Shown piece by piece: positions 1 to 10,076 of a stretch of DNA of 33,885 bases (its first letter is position 1; the number at the start of each line of letters is the position of its first letter). The stretch comes from an uncultured Pseudomonadota bacterium (GTDB taxonomy: Bacteria; Desulfobacterota; Binatia; Binatales; Binataceae). A program made the position numbers and the translations under genes. The stretch is from assembly GCA_937889395.1 (NCBI GenBank), contig CALAOW010000116.1:1-33885 (forward strand). Reading direction: 5' to 3'. The notes beneath the pieces are model-generated. The model worked only from the letters and a program-made list of their open reading frames with translations, had not been told where the DNA came from and did not search any database.

Positions 1-76
1 CTGCGCTGCCGTCGCCACGGCCAGGGGTGACCCCTGCACCCAGTGTTAAGAAAAGATGCGGTCTTCGCCCTGTTAG
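1..76. repeat. Left-end copy of a dispersed repeat unit
   Basis: Bases 1-51 are identical to 33634-33684, and similarity continues, with small indels and substitutions, to about base 76 (matching up to 33712). A shorter relative of the core (20-50) lies at 33559-33589. The core contains the near-palindrome AGGGGTGACCCCT. The unit ends just before the stop codon of the acetyltransferase gene at 89. It may be a terminal part of a mobile element or a non-autonomous repeat; the right-end copy lies next to a transposase remnant. The window starts inside it, so its left boundary is unknown. Confidence 0.85.
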
Positions 77-88
77 GAAAGGTACGGT

Positions 89-547
89 TCAGTCGTCGCC
101 GGAGTCGTGGGGAGCGTCCGGGACCGGTGCGAGGAACTTCACATAGATGAGTTCCGGATCGCCTTCGTCGAGATTCTCTACGAAGCCGCTTTTGACGAAG
201 CCCAATCGATCGCACAACCGCTGCATCGGGAGGTTCGACTGATTGGTCGAGGTGAAGATCTTGGCGCCCTGGCAATCGAGCTCGGCCGCGCGCATCAGGG
301 CGGTCGCGAGTCCGCGGCGGCGAAAATCGGGATGCACGATCAGCAGGCGCACGAAGAATTGATCGAAGAAACTTTCGTCGAAGATGACGAAGCCGCGGAC
401 GGCGCCGTCAACGCGCGCGACTGCGACGGGGCCGTGGGCGAATGCCTCGCCGATAAATCTGCGCCGCGAGGCGCCCTGGTGGACAGTTTCGTCCAGCGCG
501 CAAATGTGCACAAAATCCTGACTGGAAGCCCGCTCGATTATCGTCAT
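89..547 (-). CDS. GNAT-family N-acetyltransferase
   Basis: The 152-residue product begins MTIIERASSQ and has the GNAT fold pattern: a beta strand ending FVRLLIVHP, then the acetyl-CoA pyrophosphate-binding motif DFRRRGLATALM (R-R-x-G-x-A type), then a C-terminal segment with N-L-P-M-Q-R-L-C-D-R-L-G-F typical of motif B. Family knowledge: these enzymes transfer acetyl from acetyl-CoA to an amine; the substrate cannot be read here. An upstream ATG at 745 would extend the protein by 66 Ser/Arg/Thr-rich residues antisense to the next gene, so I chose the ATG at 547. Only 25 bp separate this start from the divergent crotonase start at 573, so promoter elements must overlap the coding regions. Confidence 0.8.
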   Translation of the reverse strand: MTIIERASSQDFVHICALDETVHQGASRRRFIGEAFAHGPVAVARVDGAVRGFVIFDESFFDQFFVRLLIVHPDFRRRGLATALMRAAELDCQGAKIFTSTNQSNLPMQRLCDRLGFVKSGFVENLDEGDPELIYVKFLAPVPDAPHDSGDD

Positions 548-572
548 AAATCTCGCCAGAGGTACGATCTCC

Positions 573-1373
573 GTGAAGGATGAAACTTCAGTCGATCCGT
601 TGATAGTTCGCCGCGAGGCGCCGATTGGATGGCTGGTGCTGAACCGGCCGCAAGTTCGCAACGCGCTCAATCTTAGGACCTGGCAGCGGATTGCGGAAGG
701 TGTCGCGGAACTGGCGAGCGACGACACGGTTCGCGTGATCGTCATGCGCGGCGGGACGCCGGAGGCGTTTATCGCGGGCGCGGATATCTCGGAGTTCCCG
801 GCGATGCGGGCCGATGCGGCGCAGGCGCGTGCCTATCGCGACGCGCCCAACAACGCGATCGCGGCGCTTATCGAATGCCGCAAGCCGATCGTCGCGATGA
901 TCTCCGGGGTCTGCATCGGCGGCGGCGTGCAGGTCGCGCTCGCATGCGACATCCGGATAGCGGCGCGCGGCACACGCTTCGGCGTTCCCGCGGCGCGGCT
1001 GGGACTGGCGTATCCGCTGGAAGGCGTCATCCTGCTCGCGGATACGGTGGGCCCCGCCAACGCGCGCGATATCCTGCTGTCGGCGCGGCTGTTCGACGCG
1101 GAAGAGGCTATCCAGATGGGGCTAATCAACCGCGTGGTCGATCTCGAAAAGCTCGAGGCAAACGTGCGCGACTATGTGCTCAAGATGGCGGGCAACGCGC
1201 CGCTGACGATGGCTGCCGCCAAGCTGGCGATTGGCGAGAGCCTGAAAGATCGCGAGGAGCGCGACGTGAAGGCGGTTTCGACGATGGTCGCGCGATGCTT
1301 CGACAGCGAGGATTATCGCGAGGGCGTGCGCGCATTTCTGGAAAAGCGCCGGCCGAATTTCAGGGGCCGCTGA
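573..1373 (+). CDS. Enoyl-CoA hydratase/isomerase (crotonase) family protein
   Basis: The 266-residue product has the crotonase layout: oxyanion-hole segments around FIAGADISEF (67-76) and SGVCIGGGVQVALACD (111-126), then FGVPAARLGL (136-145), and the C-terminal FLEKRRPNF. Aligned to rat mitochondrial enoyl-CoA hydratase, the two catalytic glutamates (E144, E164) fall on Q120 and A140. It therefore probably does not perform classical syn-hydration and may be an isomerase, hydrolase or another acyl-CoA enzyme. The start is GTG at 573 with AGAGG about 10 bases upstream; the first in-frame ATG is far downstream. It leads a plus-strand cluster with a P450 gene 48 bp downstream, suggesting joint action on a CoA-activated or lipid-like substrate. 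Confidence 0.85.
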   Translation: MKDETSVDPLIVRREAPIGWLVLNRPQVRNALNLRTWQRIAEGVAELASDDTVRVIVMRGGTPEAFIAGADISEFPAMRADAAQARAYRDAPNNAIAALIECRKPIVAMISGVCIGGGVQVALACDIRIAARGTRFGVPAARLGLAYPLEGVILLADTVGPANARDILLSARLFDAEEAIQMGLINRVVDLEKLEANVRDYVLKMAGNAPLTMAAAKLAIGESLKDREERDVKAVSTMVARCFDSEDYREGVRAFLEKRRPNFRGR

Positions 1374-1421
1374 GTACCTGGATTCATTGCGTCGAATCGA
1401 GAAGCGGGAGGTAATCTGACG

Positions 1422-2642
1422 ATGAGCGAAGCAATCGCGCCCGGAGCGTCGCAGGATTTCTGCTTCAATCCGTGGGACGAGAACTTCCGCGCCAATCCGT
1501 ATCCGCATTACAAGCCGTTGCTCGCCGGTCCGCCGCGTATTCTCGACTTGTTCGGGACGACCGCGATGGTCGCTCGCTACGTCGACGTGATGGTGGTGCT
1601 GCGCGACCATGCCCACTTCTCGAGCGAGCGGCCGCGCGGTCCCCTCGAACCTCCGAACGAGGGACCGTTTGCCGGCGCACGCACGATGCTGTTTTCCGAT
1701 CCGCCGATGCATACCCGGCTGCGCCGCCTGGTCTCGCGTGATTTCACGCCGCGGCGAATCCGCGCGCTCGAACCGCGAATCCGCGAGATTGCAAAAAATC
1801 TCGTCGACGCTGCCCAGCGCAAGGGCGAGCTCGAAGTGATGAGCGGGTTTGCGAACGCGCTGCCGGTGATGGTTATCGCAGAGATGCTCGGCGTGCGGCA
1901 GGACCATTACGAACAGTTCAAGCACTGGTCCGACACGGTGGTATCGGGCGAGAACACTCTGCCAGGGACTCCGCTGCCGCAGCAATTTCATACCGCGATC
2001 AAGGCGCTGCGCAGCTATTTCGCCGAGGAGATTGAGCGGCGGCGCAAGAATCCCCGCACCGACCTGATAAGCGCGCTGGTCGCCGCGCACGACGACACCG
2101 AAGCGATGAACGCGGACGAATTGCTGGCGTTCGTGCTGCTCCTGCTGCTGGCCGGCAACGAGACCACGACCAATTTGATCGGCAACGGGATGCTCGCGCT
2201 CGGGCGCAATCCCGCGCAGATGAATCTACTGAGGCAAAGGCCGGAGCTGATGGCCAGGGCGATCGAGGAGATCCTGCGCTACGACGGACCGGTGCAGTCC
2301 ACCGTTCGCTTCACGAAGCAGGATACGAAACTCGGCGGCACCGAGCTGCCGGCCAATCTCGGATGCTTCATAATCCTTGCCGCGGCAAATCGCGATCCGG
2401 CGCAGTTCGAAGATCCCGATCGTTTCGACATCACGCGCGAGCCTCGCGACCACGTCGCGTTCGGCGAGGGAATCCACTTCTGTATCGGCGCGCCACTGGC
2501 GCGGATGGAGGGTGCGATCGCGATCGGCGCGATGCTCGAGCGCTTCCCGCGGCTGCGGCTGAAAGATCCCGCGATGAAACCGGCTTACAAGGGATCGTAC
2601 TTTTTGCGCGGTCTCGAGTCATTGCCGGTAGCGATCGATTGA
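1422..2642 (+). CDS. Cytochrome P450 (bacterial, soluble)
   Basis: The 406-residue product carries the P450 signatures: I-helix oxygen-activation motif AGNETT (244-249), K-helix ExxR (E283, R286), and the heme-binding loop FGEGIHFCIGAPLAR with thiolate ligand C354. There is no N-terminal membrane anchor, so it is a soluble bacterial class I type that needs separate ferredoxin and ferredoxin reductase partners; none is encoded nearby. GGGAGG lies about 10 bases before the ATG. The gene follows the crotonase gene and its stop overlaps the proposed start of the MFS transporter, so all three are probably co-transcribed. The substrate is unknown; the neighbours suggest fatty acid, terpenoid or xenobiotic oxidation. 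Confidence 0.95.
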   Translation: MSEAIAPGASQDFCFNPWDENFRANPYPHYKPLLAGPPRILDLFGTTAMVARYVDVMVVLRDHAHFSSERPRGPLEPPNEGPFAGARTMLFSDPPMHTRLRRLVSRDFTPRRIRALEPRIREIAKNLVDAAQRKGELEVMSGFANALPVMVIAEMLGVRQDHYEQFKHWSDTVVSGENTLPGTPLPQQFHTAIKALRSYFAEEIERRRKNPRTDLISALVAAHDDTEAMNADELLAFVLLLLLAGNETTTNLIGNGMLALGRNPAQMNLLRQRPELMARAIEEILRYDGPVQSTVRFTKQDTKLGGTELPANLGCFIILAAANRDPAQFEDPDRFDITREPRDHVAFGEGIHFCIGAPLARMEGAIAIGAMLERFPRLRLKDPAMKPAYKGSYFLRGLESLPVAID

Positions 2643-3973
2643 ATCCGGATGACCGATCCCGCGTCGCGTCGGATTTGAAATCCGAAACCGCGGCTTCGGC
2701 TGAGGAAGCCGGCAGGAGTGTCCACCTTGGGCTGTTGGGCAGGACGCCGCCGTTCACCAAGCGGCAGCGCCGGGTGTTCTGGATCGCGTCGACGGCGGGA
2801 TTTTTCGATCAATACGATCGCGCACTGCTAAGTCTCGCGCTCAAGCAAATTCAGGCGGGGCTCAAGATCGCGGAGTCGCACCTTGGCGCGCTGCTTTCGG
2901 TGATCCGGCTCGGCTACCTGCTGGCGCTGCTGATGACTCCCTTTGCCGACGTGTTCGGGCGCCGCCGCCTGCTGCTCTACACGATCTTCGGCTACACGAT
3001 TTTCACCGGTCTTATCGCGATCGCGCCGGGCGAGCGGAGCTTCGCTGCGTTTGAAATAATTGCGCGCGCGTTCGCGGGCGCCGAAGCCGCAATCGCGATG
3101 GTGATCGTGGCCGAGGAAGTTGATGCTGCCCATCGCGGATGGGCGATCGGGCTGCTCGGCGCGGTGTCGTCGGTGGGCTACGGCCTGGCCGCGATCGTGT
3201 TCGCGTTTATCAACGTGATTCCTTACGGATGGCGCGGGCTGTACGTGATCGCGCTGGTGCCGCTGGTGCTGATCATTCCGCTGCGCCGTATGCTGCCCGA
3301 AAGCATGCGCTTCGAGAAGGAGAAACTCGAAGGGCTGCGGCCGGTGAAGATCTGGCAGCCGCTCGCGCAGTTGTACAGCGCGTACCCCCGACGGCTTATC
3401 ATGATGCTGTCGGTCGCGTTTCTGGCCTCGATGGGCGGCAACGTGTCGGGCCTTATGTTTCCGAAGTTTCTGCAGGAGACGCATCATTGGTCGCCGGGCA
3501 ACGTCTCGTCGTTGTTTCTGTTCGGCGGTGCGCTCGGAATATTGGGCTCGATCGTCGCGGGCCGGATGAGCGATCTCTATGGGCGGCGCGTCATGGGCGC
3601 GGCGTTCATGTTCCTGTCGCCGCTGTTGACTATCTGGATGTACATGGCGCCGGGCTGGTCGATTGTTCCAGCATGGATATTGGAAGCATTCTTCGATATC
3701 GCGTCGAGCACGATTCTGGCTGCGTACAGCGCGGAGTTGTTCCCCACCTCTTATCGTTCGACTGCGGGAAGCGCGCTCGCGGTCGCGGGCACGACCGGCG
3801 GCGCACTCGGGCTGTTCCTCGAGGGCGTGCTGTTCAATCTCACCGGCTCGCACGCGCGTGCGATCTGCTGCCTGATGGTCTTCTGGATAATCGCGCCGGC
3901 AATCATTTGGTTCTTTCCGGAGACCTCGGGACGCGAGCTCGAGGAGATCTCGCCGGAAGCGAATCTGATTTGA
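2639..3973 (+). CDS. Major facilitator superfamily transporter
   Basis: The protein (about 444 residues from the chosen start) has roughly 12 hydrophobic segments and two copies of the MFS loop signature: DVFGRRRLLLY between TM2 and TM3, and GRMSDLYGRR in the second half. It ends with a short cytoplasmic tail. The layout matches sugar/organic-acid or multidrug transporters of the MFS. The start is uncertain: the frame stays open back into the P450 gene and holds no ATG near the first TM segment. I chose TTG at 2639, which overlaps the P450 TGA (TTGA); a second TTG lies at 2735. Its position after the P450 gene suggests import of the substrate or export of the product of that pathway. The substrate is not predictable. 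Confidence 0.85.
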   Translation: MNPDDRSRVASDLKSETAASAEEAGRSVHLGLLGRTPPFTKRQRRVFWIASTAGFFDQYDRALLSLALKQIQAGLKIAESHLGALLSVIRLGYLLALLMTPFADVFGRRRLLLYTIFGYTIFTGLIAIAPGERSFAAFEIIARAFAGAEAAIAMVIVAEEVDAAHRGWAIGLLGAVSSVGYGLAAIVFAFINVIPYGWRGLYVIALVPLVLIIPLRRMLPESMRFEKEKLEGLRPVKIWQPLAQLYSAYPRRLIMMLSVAFLASMGGNVSGLMFPKFLQETHHWSPGNVSSLFLFGGALGILGSIVAGRMSDLYGRRVMGAAFMFLSPLLTIWMYMAPGWSIVPAWILEAFFDIASSTILAAYSAELFPTSYRSTAGSALAVAGTTGGALGLFLEGVLFNLTGSHARAICCLMVFWIIAPAIIWFFPETSGRELEEISPEANLI

Positions 3974-4013
3974 TTTCCCGCGACTCATCGACGCGCTAGA
4001 TTTGCGCCTGAGT

Positions 4014-4496
4014 ATGGGAGCAACGTTGCATCGTCGCTTGCGCATCCGATTCGGCCCGTTTGCGCCCGTGGTCATCGTGCTCGCGTTGCTCGGATGCGCG
4101 CGCGGTCCATGCGTCACGATAGTCGGCGCTGACGGCAGGCCGCGCGCCACCGTTGCGGTCGAAGTGGCGAACACGGGGGCGCAGCGCGAGCTCGGCCTGA
4201 TGTATCGCAAGCATCTCGACGAGAATGCGGGGATGATCTTTGTTTTCCCGGATGCGGTGCACCGGAATTTCTGGATGCACAATACGCCGATTTCGCTCGA
4301 CATGATTTTCGCGGACGCGGCGGGCCGGGTGACGGGAATCGTCGCGAACGCGGAGCCGTTTTCCGACAAGCTGCTCGGCGTCGAAGGCGACTCGGAGTAT
4401 GTGCTCGAAGTGAACGGCGGTTTCTGCGCGAAAAACGCAATCAAGCCCGGCGACCGATTGGACTTCTCCGGGTTTTCAACCCGCGCGTCGGAATAA
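4014..4496 (+). CDS. DUF192 family lipoprotein
   Basis: The 160-residue product starts with a basic stretch, a hydrophobic segment and a lipobox (LLGC), so it is probably lipidated and anchored in the envelope. The mature part is a DUF192 domain: VEVANTGAQRELGLMYRK, then GMIFVFPD, then FWMHNTPISLDMIF and the terminal IKPGDRLDF. DUF192 proteins are small beta-rich proteins of unknown biochemical function, often exported. I chose ATG at 4014; TTG at 4002 would add four residues. No convincing Shine-Dalgarno sequence is visible. It is the last gene before the terminator at 4545, so it probably belongs to the transcription unit that starts at the crotonase gene. Confidence 0.85.
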   Translation: MGATLHRRLRIRFGPFAPVVIVLALLGCARGPCVTIVGADGRPRATVAVEVANTGAQRELGLMYRKHLDENAGMIFVFPDAVHRNFWMHNTPISLDMIFADAAGRVTGIVANAEPFSDKLLGVEGDSEYVLEVNGGFCAKNAIKPGDRLDFSGFSTRASE

Positions 4497-4544
4497 TCGG
4501 GCGCTTTAACCGGCCGCCGACATGCGGTATCTATGCTTGCCGGT

Positions 4545-4569
4545 GGCGCGTGACGGGCGCCTTTTTGTT
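4545..4569 (+). terminator. Rho-independent terminator after the DUF192 gene
   Basis: GGCGC at 4545-4549 pairs with GCGCC at 4557-4561 around a 7-base loop and is followed directly by TTTTTGTTT. The stem is short (5 bp, all G-C) but the placement is right, about 50 bases after the DUF192 stop and before the propionyl-CoA carboxylase gene, separating the two plus-strand clusters. Confidence 0.65.
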
Positions 4570-4603
4570 TGCCGTCTATCTCGCTTTGTCGCGGTCGTGA
4601 AAA

Positions 4604-6154
4604 ATGGGCCTTAAAGAAAATCTCGAACGACTTCAGCAACTCACGCGCGAGGCGGAGGCGGCCGGCGGCCAGGATCGGCTCAAGAAGCAGCGCGCACCGG
4701 GCCGCATGACCGCGCGCGAGCGGGTCGAGTTTCTCCTCGACCGTGGATCGTTCGTCGAGATCGACAAGTTCAAGACGCATCGAATCACCGACTTCGACAT
4801 GGCGGAGAAAAAAATCCCCGGCGACGGGGTCGTGACCGGCTACGGCACGATCGACGGGCGCCAGGTGTGCATCTTCAGCCACGATTTCACGGTCTTCGGC
4901 GGCAGCCTGTCGGGCGCATTCGCGGAGAAGGTCTGCAAGGTGATGGACCTCGCCATGAAGACCGGATGCCCGGTGATCGGGCTCAACGACGGCAGCGGCG
5001 CGCGAATCCAGGAGGGCGTCGTGTCGCTGGCAGGCTATGCGGATATTTTTCTGCGCAACGTACTGTCGTCGGGAGTGATTCCGCAAATTTCCGCAATCAT
5101 GGGACCGTGCGCCGGCGGCGCGGTCTATTCGCCGGCGATGACGGACTTCATCGTCATGGTGCGCGATACCTCGTACATGTTCATCACCGGGCCCGACGTG
5201 ATCCGGGCGACCACGCACGAAGAGGTCACGATGCAGGAGCTTGGCGGCGCAGATACCCATAGCCAGAAGTCGGGCGTGTGCCATCTCGAGGCCGACGACG
5301 ACGCGGGCGCGCTCGCGATGATCCGCGAACTGCTTTCATACATGCCATCGAACAATGTCGACGACCCGCCATTCGTCGCCGGCGGTGACGATCCCACCCG
5401 CTGCGATGCCGCGCTCGATTCGATCGTCCCTGAAAATCCCAACAAGGCTTACGACATGGGCGAGATTATTCGGCGCGTGGTCGATGACGGCCACTTCCTG
5501 GAAGTGCAGAAGGACTACGCGCACAACATGCTGATCGGGTTCGCGCGGCTCGGCGGCTACTCGGTCGGCGTGGTCGCGAATCAGCCGGCGTTTCTGGCGG
5601 GATGCCTCGATATCGACTCGTCGGTGAAGGCGGCTCGATTCGTGCGCTTCTGCGACGCGTTCAACATTCCACTGGTCACGTTCGTGGATGTGCCGGGCTT
5701 TCTGCCCGGTACGTCGCAGGAGTTCGCCGGAATCATCAGGCATGGCGCCAAACTGCTCTACGCGTTCTGCGAGGCCACCGTGCCCAAGGTGACGGTGATA
5801 ACGCGCAAGGCTTACGGCGGTGCGTACGACGTCATGTCGTCGAAGCATATTCGCGGCGATTTCAACTTCGCGTATCCGAGCGCCGAGATCGCGGTGATGG
5901 GACCCGAGCAGGCGATCAACATTGTTTTTCGCAACGAGCTCGCCAAGGCCAAAGACGCAGTCGCCGAGCGCGCGCGGCTGGCCGAGGACTATCGCAAAAC
6001 TTTTGCGAATCCGTTCAAGGCCGCCGAGCTCGGCTATATCGATGAAGTGATCATGCCGCGCGACACGCGTCCCAGGCTGATCGGCGCACTGAAGGCGCTC
6101 GCGAACAAGCGCGACAAGAATCCGCCGCGCAAGCACGGCAATATTCCACTTTGA
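4604..6154 (+). CDS. pccB: Propionyl-CoA carboxylase beta (carboxyltransferase) subunit
   Basis: The 516-residue product is a full-length biotin-dependent carboxyltransferase. It moves carboxyl from carboxybiotin to an acyl-CoA, here most likely propionyl-CoA to give methylmalonyl-CoA. The N-terminal half has GARIQEGV (132-139) and [12 protein letters not shown] (167-178), the acyl-CoA oxyanion region; the C-terminal half has GFLPGTSQE and [14 protein letters not shown]409 in GGAYDVM matches the Asp (D422 in Streptomyces coelicolor PccB) associated with propionyl-CoA preference, where acetyl-CoA enzymes carry Ile. The start is the ATG at 4604. The biotin carboxylase, carrier and mutase genes follow on the same strand, which supports the propionyl-CoA role. 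Confidence 0.93.
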   Translation: MGLKENLERLQQLTREAEAAGGQDRLKKQRAPGRMTARERVEFLLDRGSFVEIDKFKTHRITDFDMAEKKIPGDGVVTGYGTIDGRQVCIFSHDFTVFGGSLSGAFAEKVCKVMDLAMKTGCPVIGLNDGSGARIQEGVVSLAGYADIFLRNVLSSGVIPQISAIMGPCAGGAVYSPAMTDFIVMVRDTSYMFITGPDVIRATTHEEVTMQELGGADTHSQKSGVCHLEADDDAGALAMIRELLSYMPSNNVDDPPFVAGGDDPTRCDAALDSIVPENPNKAYDMGEIIRRVVDDGHFLEVQKDYAHNMLIGFARLGGYSVGVVANQPAFLAGCLDIDSSVKAARFVRFCDAFNIPLVTFVDVPGFLPGTSQEFAGIIRHGAKLLYAFCEATVPKVTVITRKAYGGAYDVMSSKHIRGDFNFAYPSAEIAVMGPEQAINIVFRNELAKAKDAVAERARLAEDYRKTFANPFKAAELGYIDEVIMPRDTRPRLIGALKALANKRDKNPPRKHGNIPL

Positions 6155-6269
6155 GGATCAGCGCCGGAACCCGCCGCCGCGCGCAGTTAGCTCGCGTGGG
6201 CTGGATTCAGTATAGAATTTGGAGAGCGATGCGTCCGGTCCGAGGATGGCCGGAAGCCGGGGAAGATTG

Positions 6270-7784
6270 ATGTTCAAGCGGATTCTAATCGCCAACCGCG
6301 GAGAGATCGCGGTGCGGATCATCCGCGCATGCCGCGAGTTGGGAATCGAATCGGTCGCCGTTTACTCGGACGCCGATCGCGCCGCGCTGCACGTGCGCGA
6401 AGCCGATCATGCCTACCCGGTCGGTCCGGCGCCGGCGGCCCAGAGCTATCTTAACACCGCGAAAATTCTTGAAGCCGCGAAATCTTCCAAGGCCGACGCG
6501 GTCCATCCGGGTTACGGCTTTTTCTCCGAACGCGCCGCGTTTGCGCGCTCGGTGCAGCGCGCCGGCCTGACCTGGATCGGGCCGCCGCCCGATGCGATCG
6601 AGCGGATGGGCGACAAGGTCGAGGCGCGCAAATTGATGTCGGCGGCGGGAGTGGCGGTCGTGCCGGGCTCGCCGGGGACGTTGGAGACCGAAGCGGAAGT
6701 AGCCGCGATCGCGAAAAAGATCGGGTTTCCAATCATGGTGAAGGCGGCCGCCGGCGGCGGCGGCAAGGGACTGCGCTTCGTCGAGAACGACAAAGACCTC
6801 GCGTCAGTGGTGCGCACGGTCTCAAGCGAGGCCAAGTCGTCGTTCGGCGACGGGCGCTTTTACGTCGAGAAATTTCTGAAGCAGCCGCGCCATATCGAAG
6901 TGCAGGTGCTCGCCGACATGCACGGCAACATCGTCCATGTCTTCGAGCGCGAATGCTCGATTCAGCGGCGCCATCAGAAGGTTGTCGAGGAATCGCCGTC
7001 GCCGTTCATCACGGCGAAGATGCGGGCGGAGATGGGCGAGGTCGCGGTGCGCGCGGCCAAGGCGGTGAACTACGTCAGCGCGGGGACGATCGAGTTCCTG
7101 GTCGACGCGGAGCGCAACTTTTATTTCCTCGAGATGAACACCCGCATCCAGGTCGAGCATCCTGTCACCGAGCTGGTGACGGGCGTGGACCTGGTGCGCG
7201 CGCAAATCGAAATCGCCGCAGGCGCGAAGCTGCCGTTCAAGCAAAAGGATCTCACGCAGCGCGGATGGGCGATCGAGTGCCGAATCTATGCGGAAGATCC
7301 GGCCGCCGGCTTCGCTCCGGCGCCGGGAACGATCGAGACGCTCAGATTTCCCGACGGTCCGGGCGTGCGCAACGACGCGGGTGTTTATGCGGGCGCCGAA
7401 GTGCCGGTCTTTTACGACCCGATAATCTCCAAGCTGGTGGTGTGGGGCGCGGATCGCGAGCAGGCGATCGACAGGATGCGGCGCGCGCTCGGCGAATTCG
7501 TAATTTCCGGCGATCTGCGCACCAACCTCGACTTCCATCGCTGGATTATGACGAATCCCAGGTTTTTGAAAGGTGATTTCGATACCTATTTTATCGACCG
7601 CGAGTACCATCCGAATCAAAACGGCGCCGTGCCGCGCGGTGCGGAGCTGGCGGCGATTTTTCTCGCGGCGATCGCAGCGGATAAAAACCCCAACCACCGC
7701 AATGGCGCCGGCGCACAGCCGGTGGCCGCGCCGCCGGCGTCCGCATGGCGGTCGATTGGCCGATTCGAGATGCTGCGGAGATAG
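6270..7784 (+). CDS. pccA: Propionyl-CoA carboxylase biotin carboxylase subunit
   Basis: The 504-residue product is a stand-alone biotin carboxylase: the N-terminal domain begins MFKRILIANRGEIAVR, the ATP-grasp glycine loop is AGGGGKGL (161-168), and the catalytic segment EMNTRIQVEHPVTE is at 288-301. It ends soon after the biotin-carboxylase C domain and has no biotinyl domain; that is supplied by the next gene. It ATP-dependently carboxylates biotin on the carrier. An upstream in-frame ATG at 6219 is open, but the ATG at 6270 matches the conserved N-terminus and has GGGGAAG just upstream. The final 40 residues (Ala/Pro rich) look like a linker remnant, as if derived from a fused alpha subunit that was split. 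Confidence 0.93.
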   Translation: MFKRILIANRGEIAVRIIRACRELGIESVAVYSDADRAALHVREADHAYPVGPAPAAQSYLNTAKILEAAKSSKADAVHPGYGFFSERAAFARSVQRAGLTWIGPPPDAIERMGDKVEARKLMSAAGVAVVPGSPGTLETEAEVAAIAKKIGFPIMVKAAAGGGGKGLRFVENDKDLASVVRTVSSEAKSSFGDGRFYVEKFLKQPRHIEVQVLADMHGNIVHVFERECSIQRRHQKVVEESPSPFITAKMRAEMGEVAVRAAKAVNYVSAGTIEFLVDAERNFYFLEMNTRIQVEHPVTELVTGVDLVRAQIEIAAGAKLPFKQKDLTQRGWAIECRIYAEDPAAGFAPAPGTIETLRFPDGPGVRNDAGVYAGAEVPVFYDPIISKLVVWGADREQAIDRMRRALGEFVISGDLRTNLDFHRWIMTNPRFLKGDFDTYFIDREYHPNQNGAVPRGAELAAIFLAAIAADKNPNHRNGAGAQPVAAPPASAWRSIGRFEMLRR

Positions 7785-7799
7785 CCGGGACTCTTATCG

Positions 7800-8303
7800 A
7801 TGCGATACCTCGCGACTCTCGGCGGTCAGGAACACGAAATCGAGATTGAAGAACTCGCCGCGGACTCGTTCGCGATTCGTTTCGGTGAGAATCGTTTCGA
7901 AGCCGACTTGCGCAGGGTCGGGCCGCTGTCCTTTTCGGTGATTATCGACAATCGCTCGTTTGATTTCGACGTGGCGCGCGACGGCGAGGAAACTGTCGTC
8001 GCATCGCGCAGCGGTTCGACGCGGCTCACAGTCGCCGATCCGGCGCGACGGGCGGCGCGCGCGGCCGGCAAGCGGCGCGAGCTCAGCGGCCGCGTGGAAA
8101 TAAAATCCGCGATGCCGGGCCGGGTCATCAATGTGCTGGTCGCGCCGGGAGACGAAGTCAAAGCGGAACAGGGAATCATCGTCGTCGAAGCGATGAAGAT
8201 GGAAAACGAAGTCAAAGCGCCCAAGGCCGGCAAAGTCGTGGAAGTGAAGGTGGTCGCGGGCCAGGCGGTCGAGAAGGGCCAACTGATGATTGTCATCGAG
8301 TAG
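7800..8303 (+). CDS. Biotin carboxyl carrier protein for the acyl-CoA carboxylase
   Basis: The 167-residue product ends with a biotinyl domain holding the biotinylation motif EAMKMEN, with K133 as the modified lysine. The N-terminal 90 residues (MRYLATLGGQEHEIEIEEL, then a basic Ala/Arg linker) resemble the region that joins biotin carboxylase and biotinyl domains in fused alpha subunits (BT-like domain). It starts 15 bases after the biotin carboxylase stop, so it is translated from the same message and forms the third part of the holoenzyme with the pccB and pccA products. Confidence 0.93.
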   Translation: MRYLATLGGQEHEIEIEELAADSFAIRFGENRFEADLRRVGPLSFSVIIDNRSFDFDVARDGEETVVASRSGSTRLTVADPARRAARAAGKRRELSGRVEIKSAMPGRVINVLVAPGDEVKAEQGIIVVEAMKMENEVKAPKAGKVVEVKVVAGQAVEKGQLMIVIE

Positions 8304-8341
8304 GGGAGGCAGCCGGATTCGACCGGTAGAGGCAGGTTACG

Positions 8342-10015
<1,674 letters not shown>

Positions 10016-10076
10016 CATGGCGTTCGGCGGCCGGATTTGTATAAAAGAAAGCGGAATCGGAGAGGAGAGAAAATAA

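Noticed and set aside
1122-2090. 322-codon minus-strand frame opposite the crotonase and P450 genes
   Set aside because: It covers well-defined plus-strand proteins and its translation has no family pattern.
2363-2638. MFS frame extended into the P450 gene
   Set aside because: The extension overlaps P450 coding sequence and lacks membrane character; the transporter proper begins near 2760.
2828-5284. Very long open frame on the minus strand (818 codons)
   Set aside because: It is antisense to the MFS, DUF192 and pccB genes, has Arg/His-rich composition and no recognisable domain. It is a by-product of GC-rich codon bias.
6211-6216. TATAGA as a -10 box for pccA
   Set aside because: No acceptable -35 is at the right spacing, and the carboxylase genes are probably co-transcribed.
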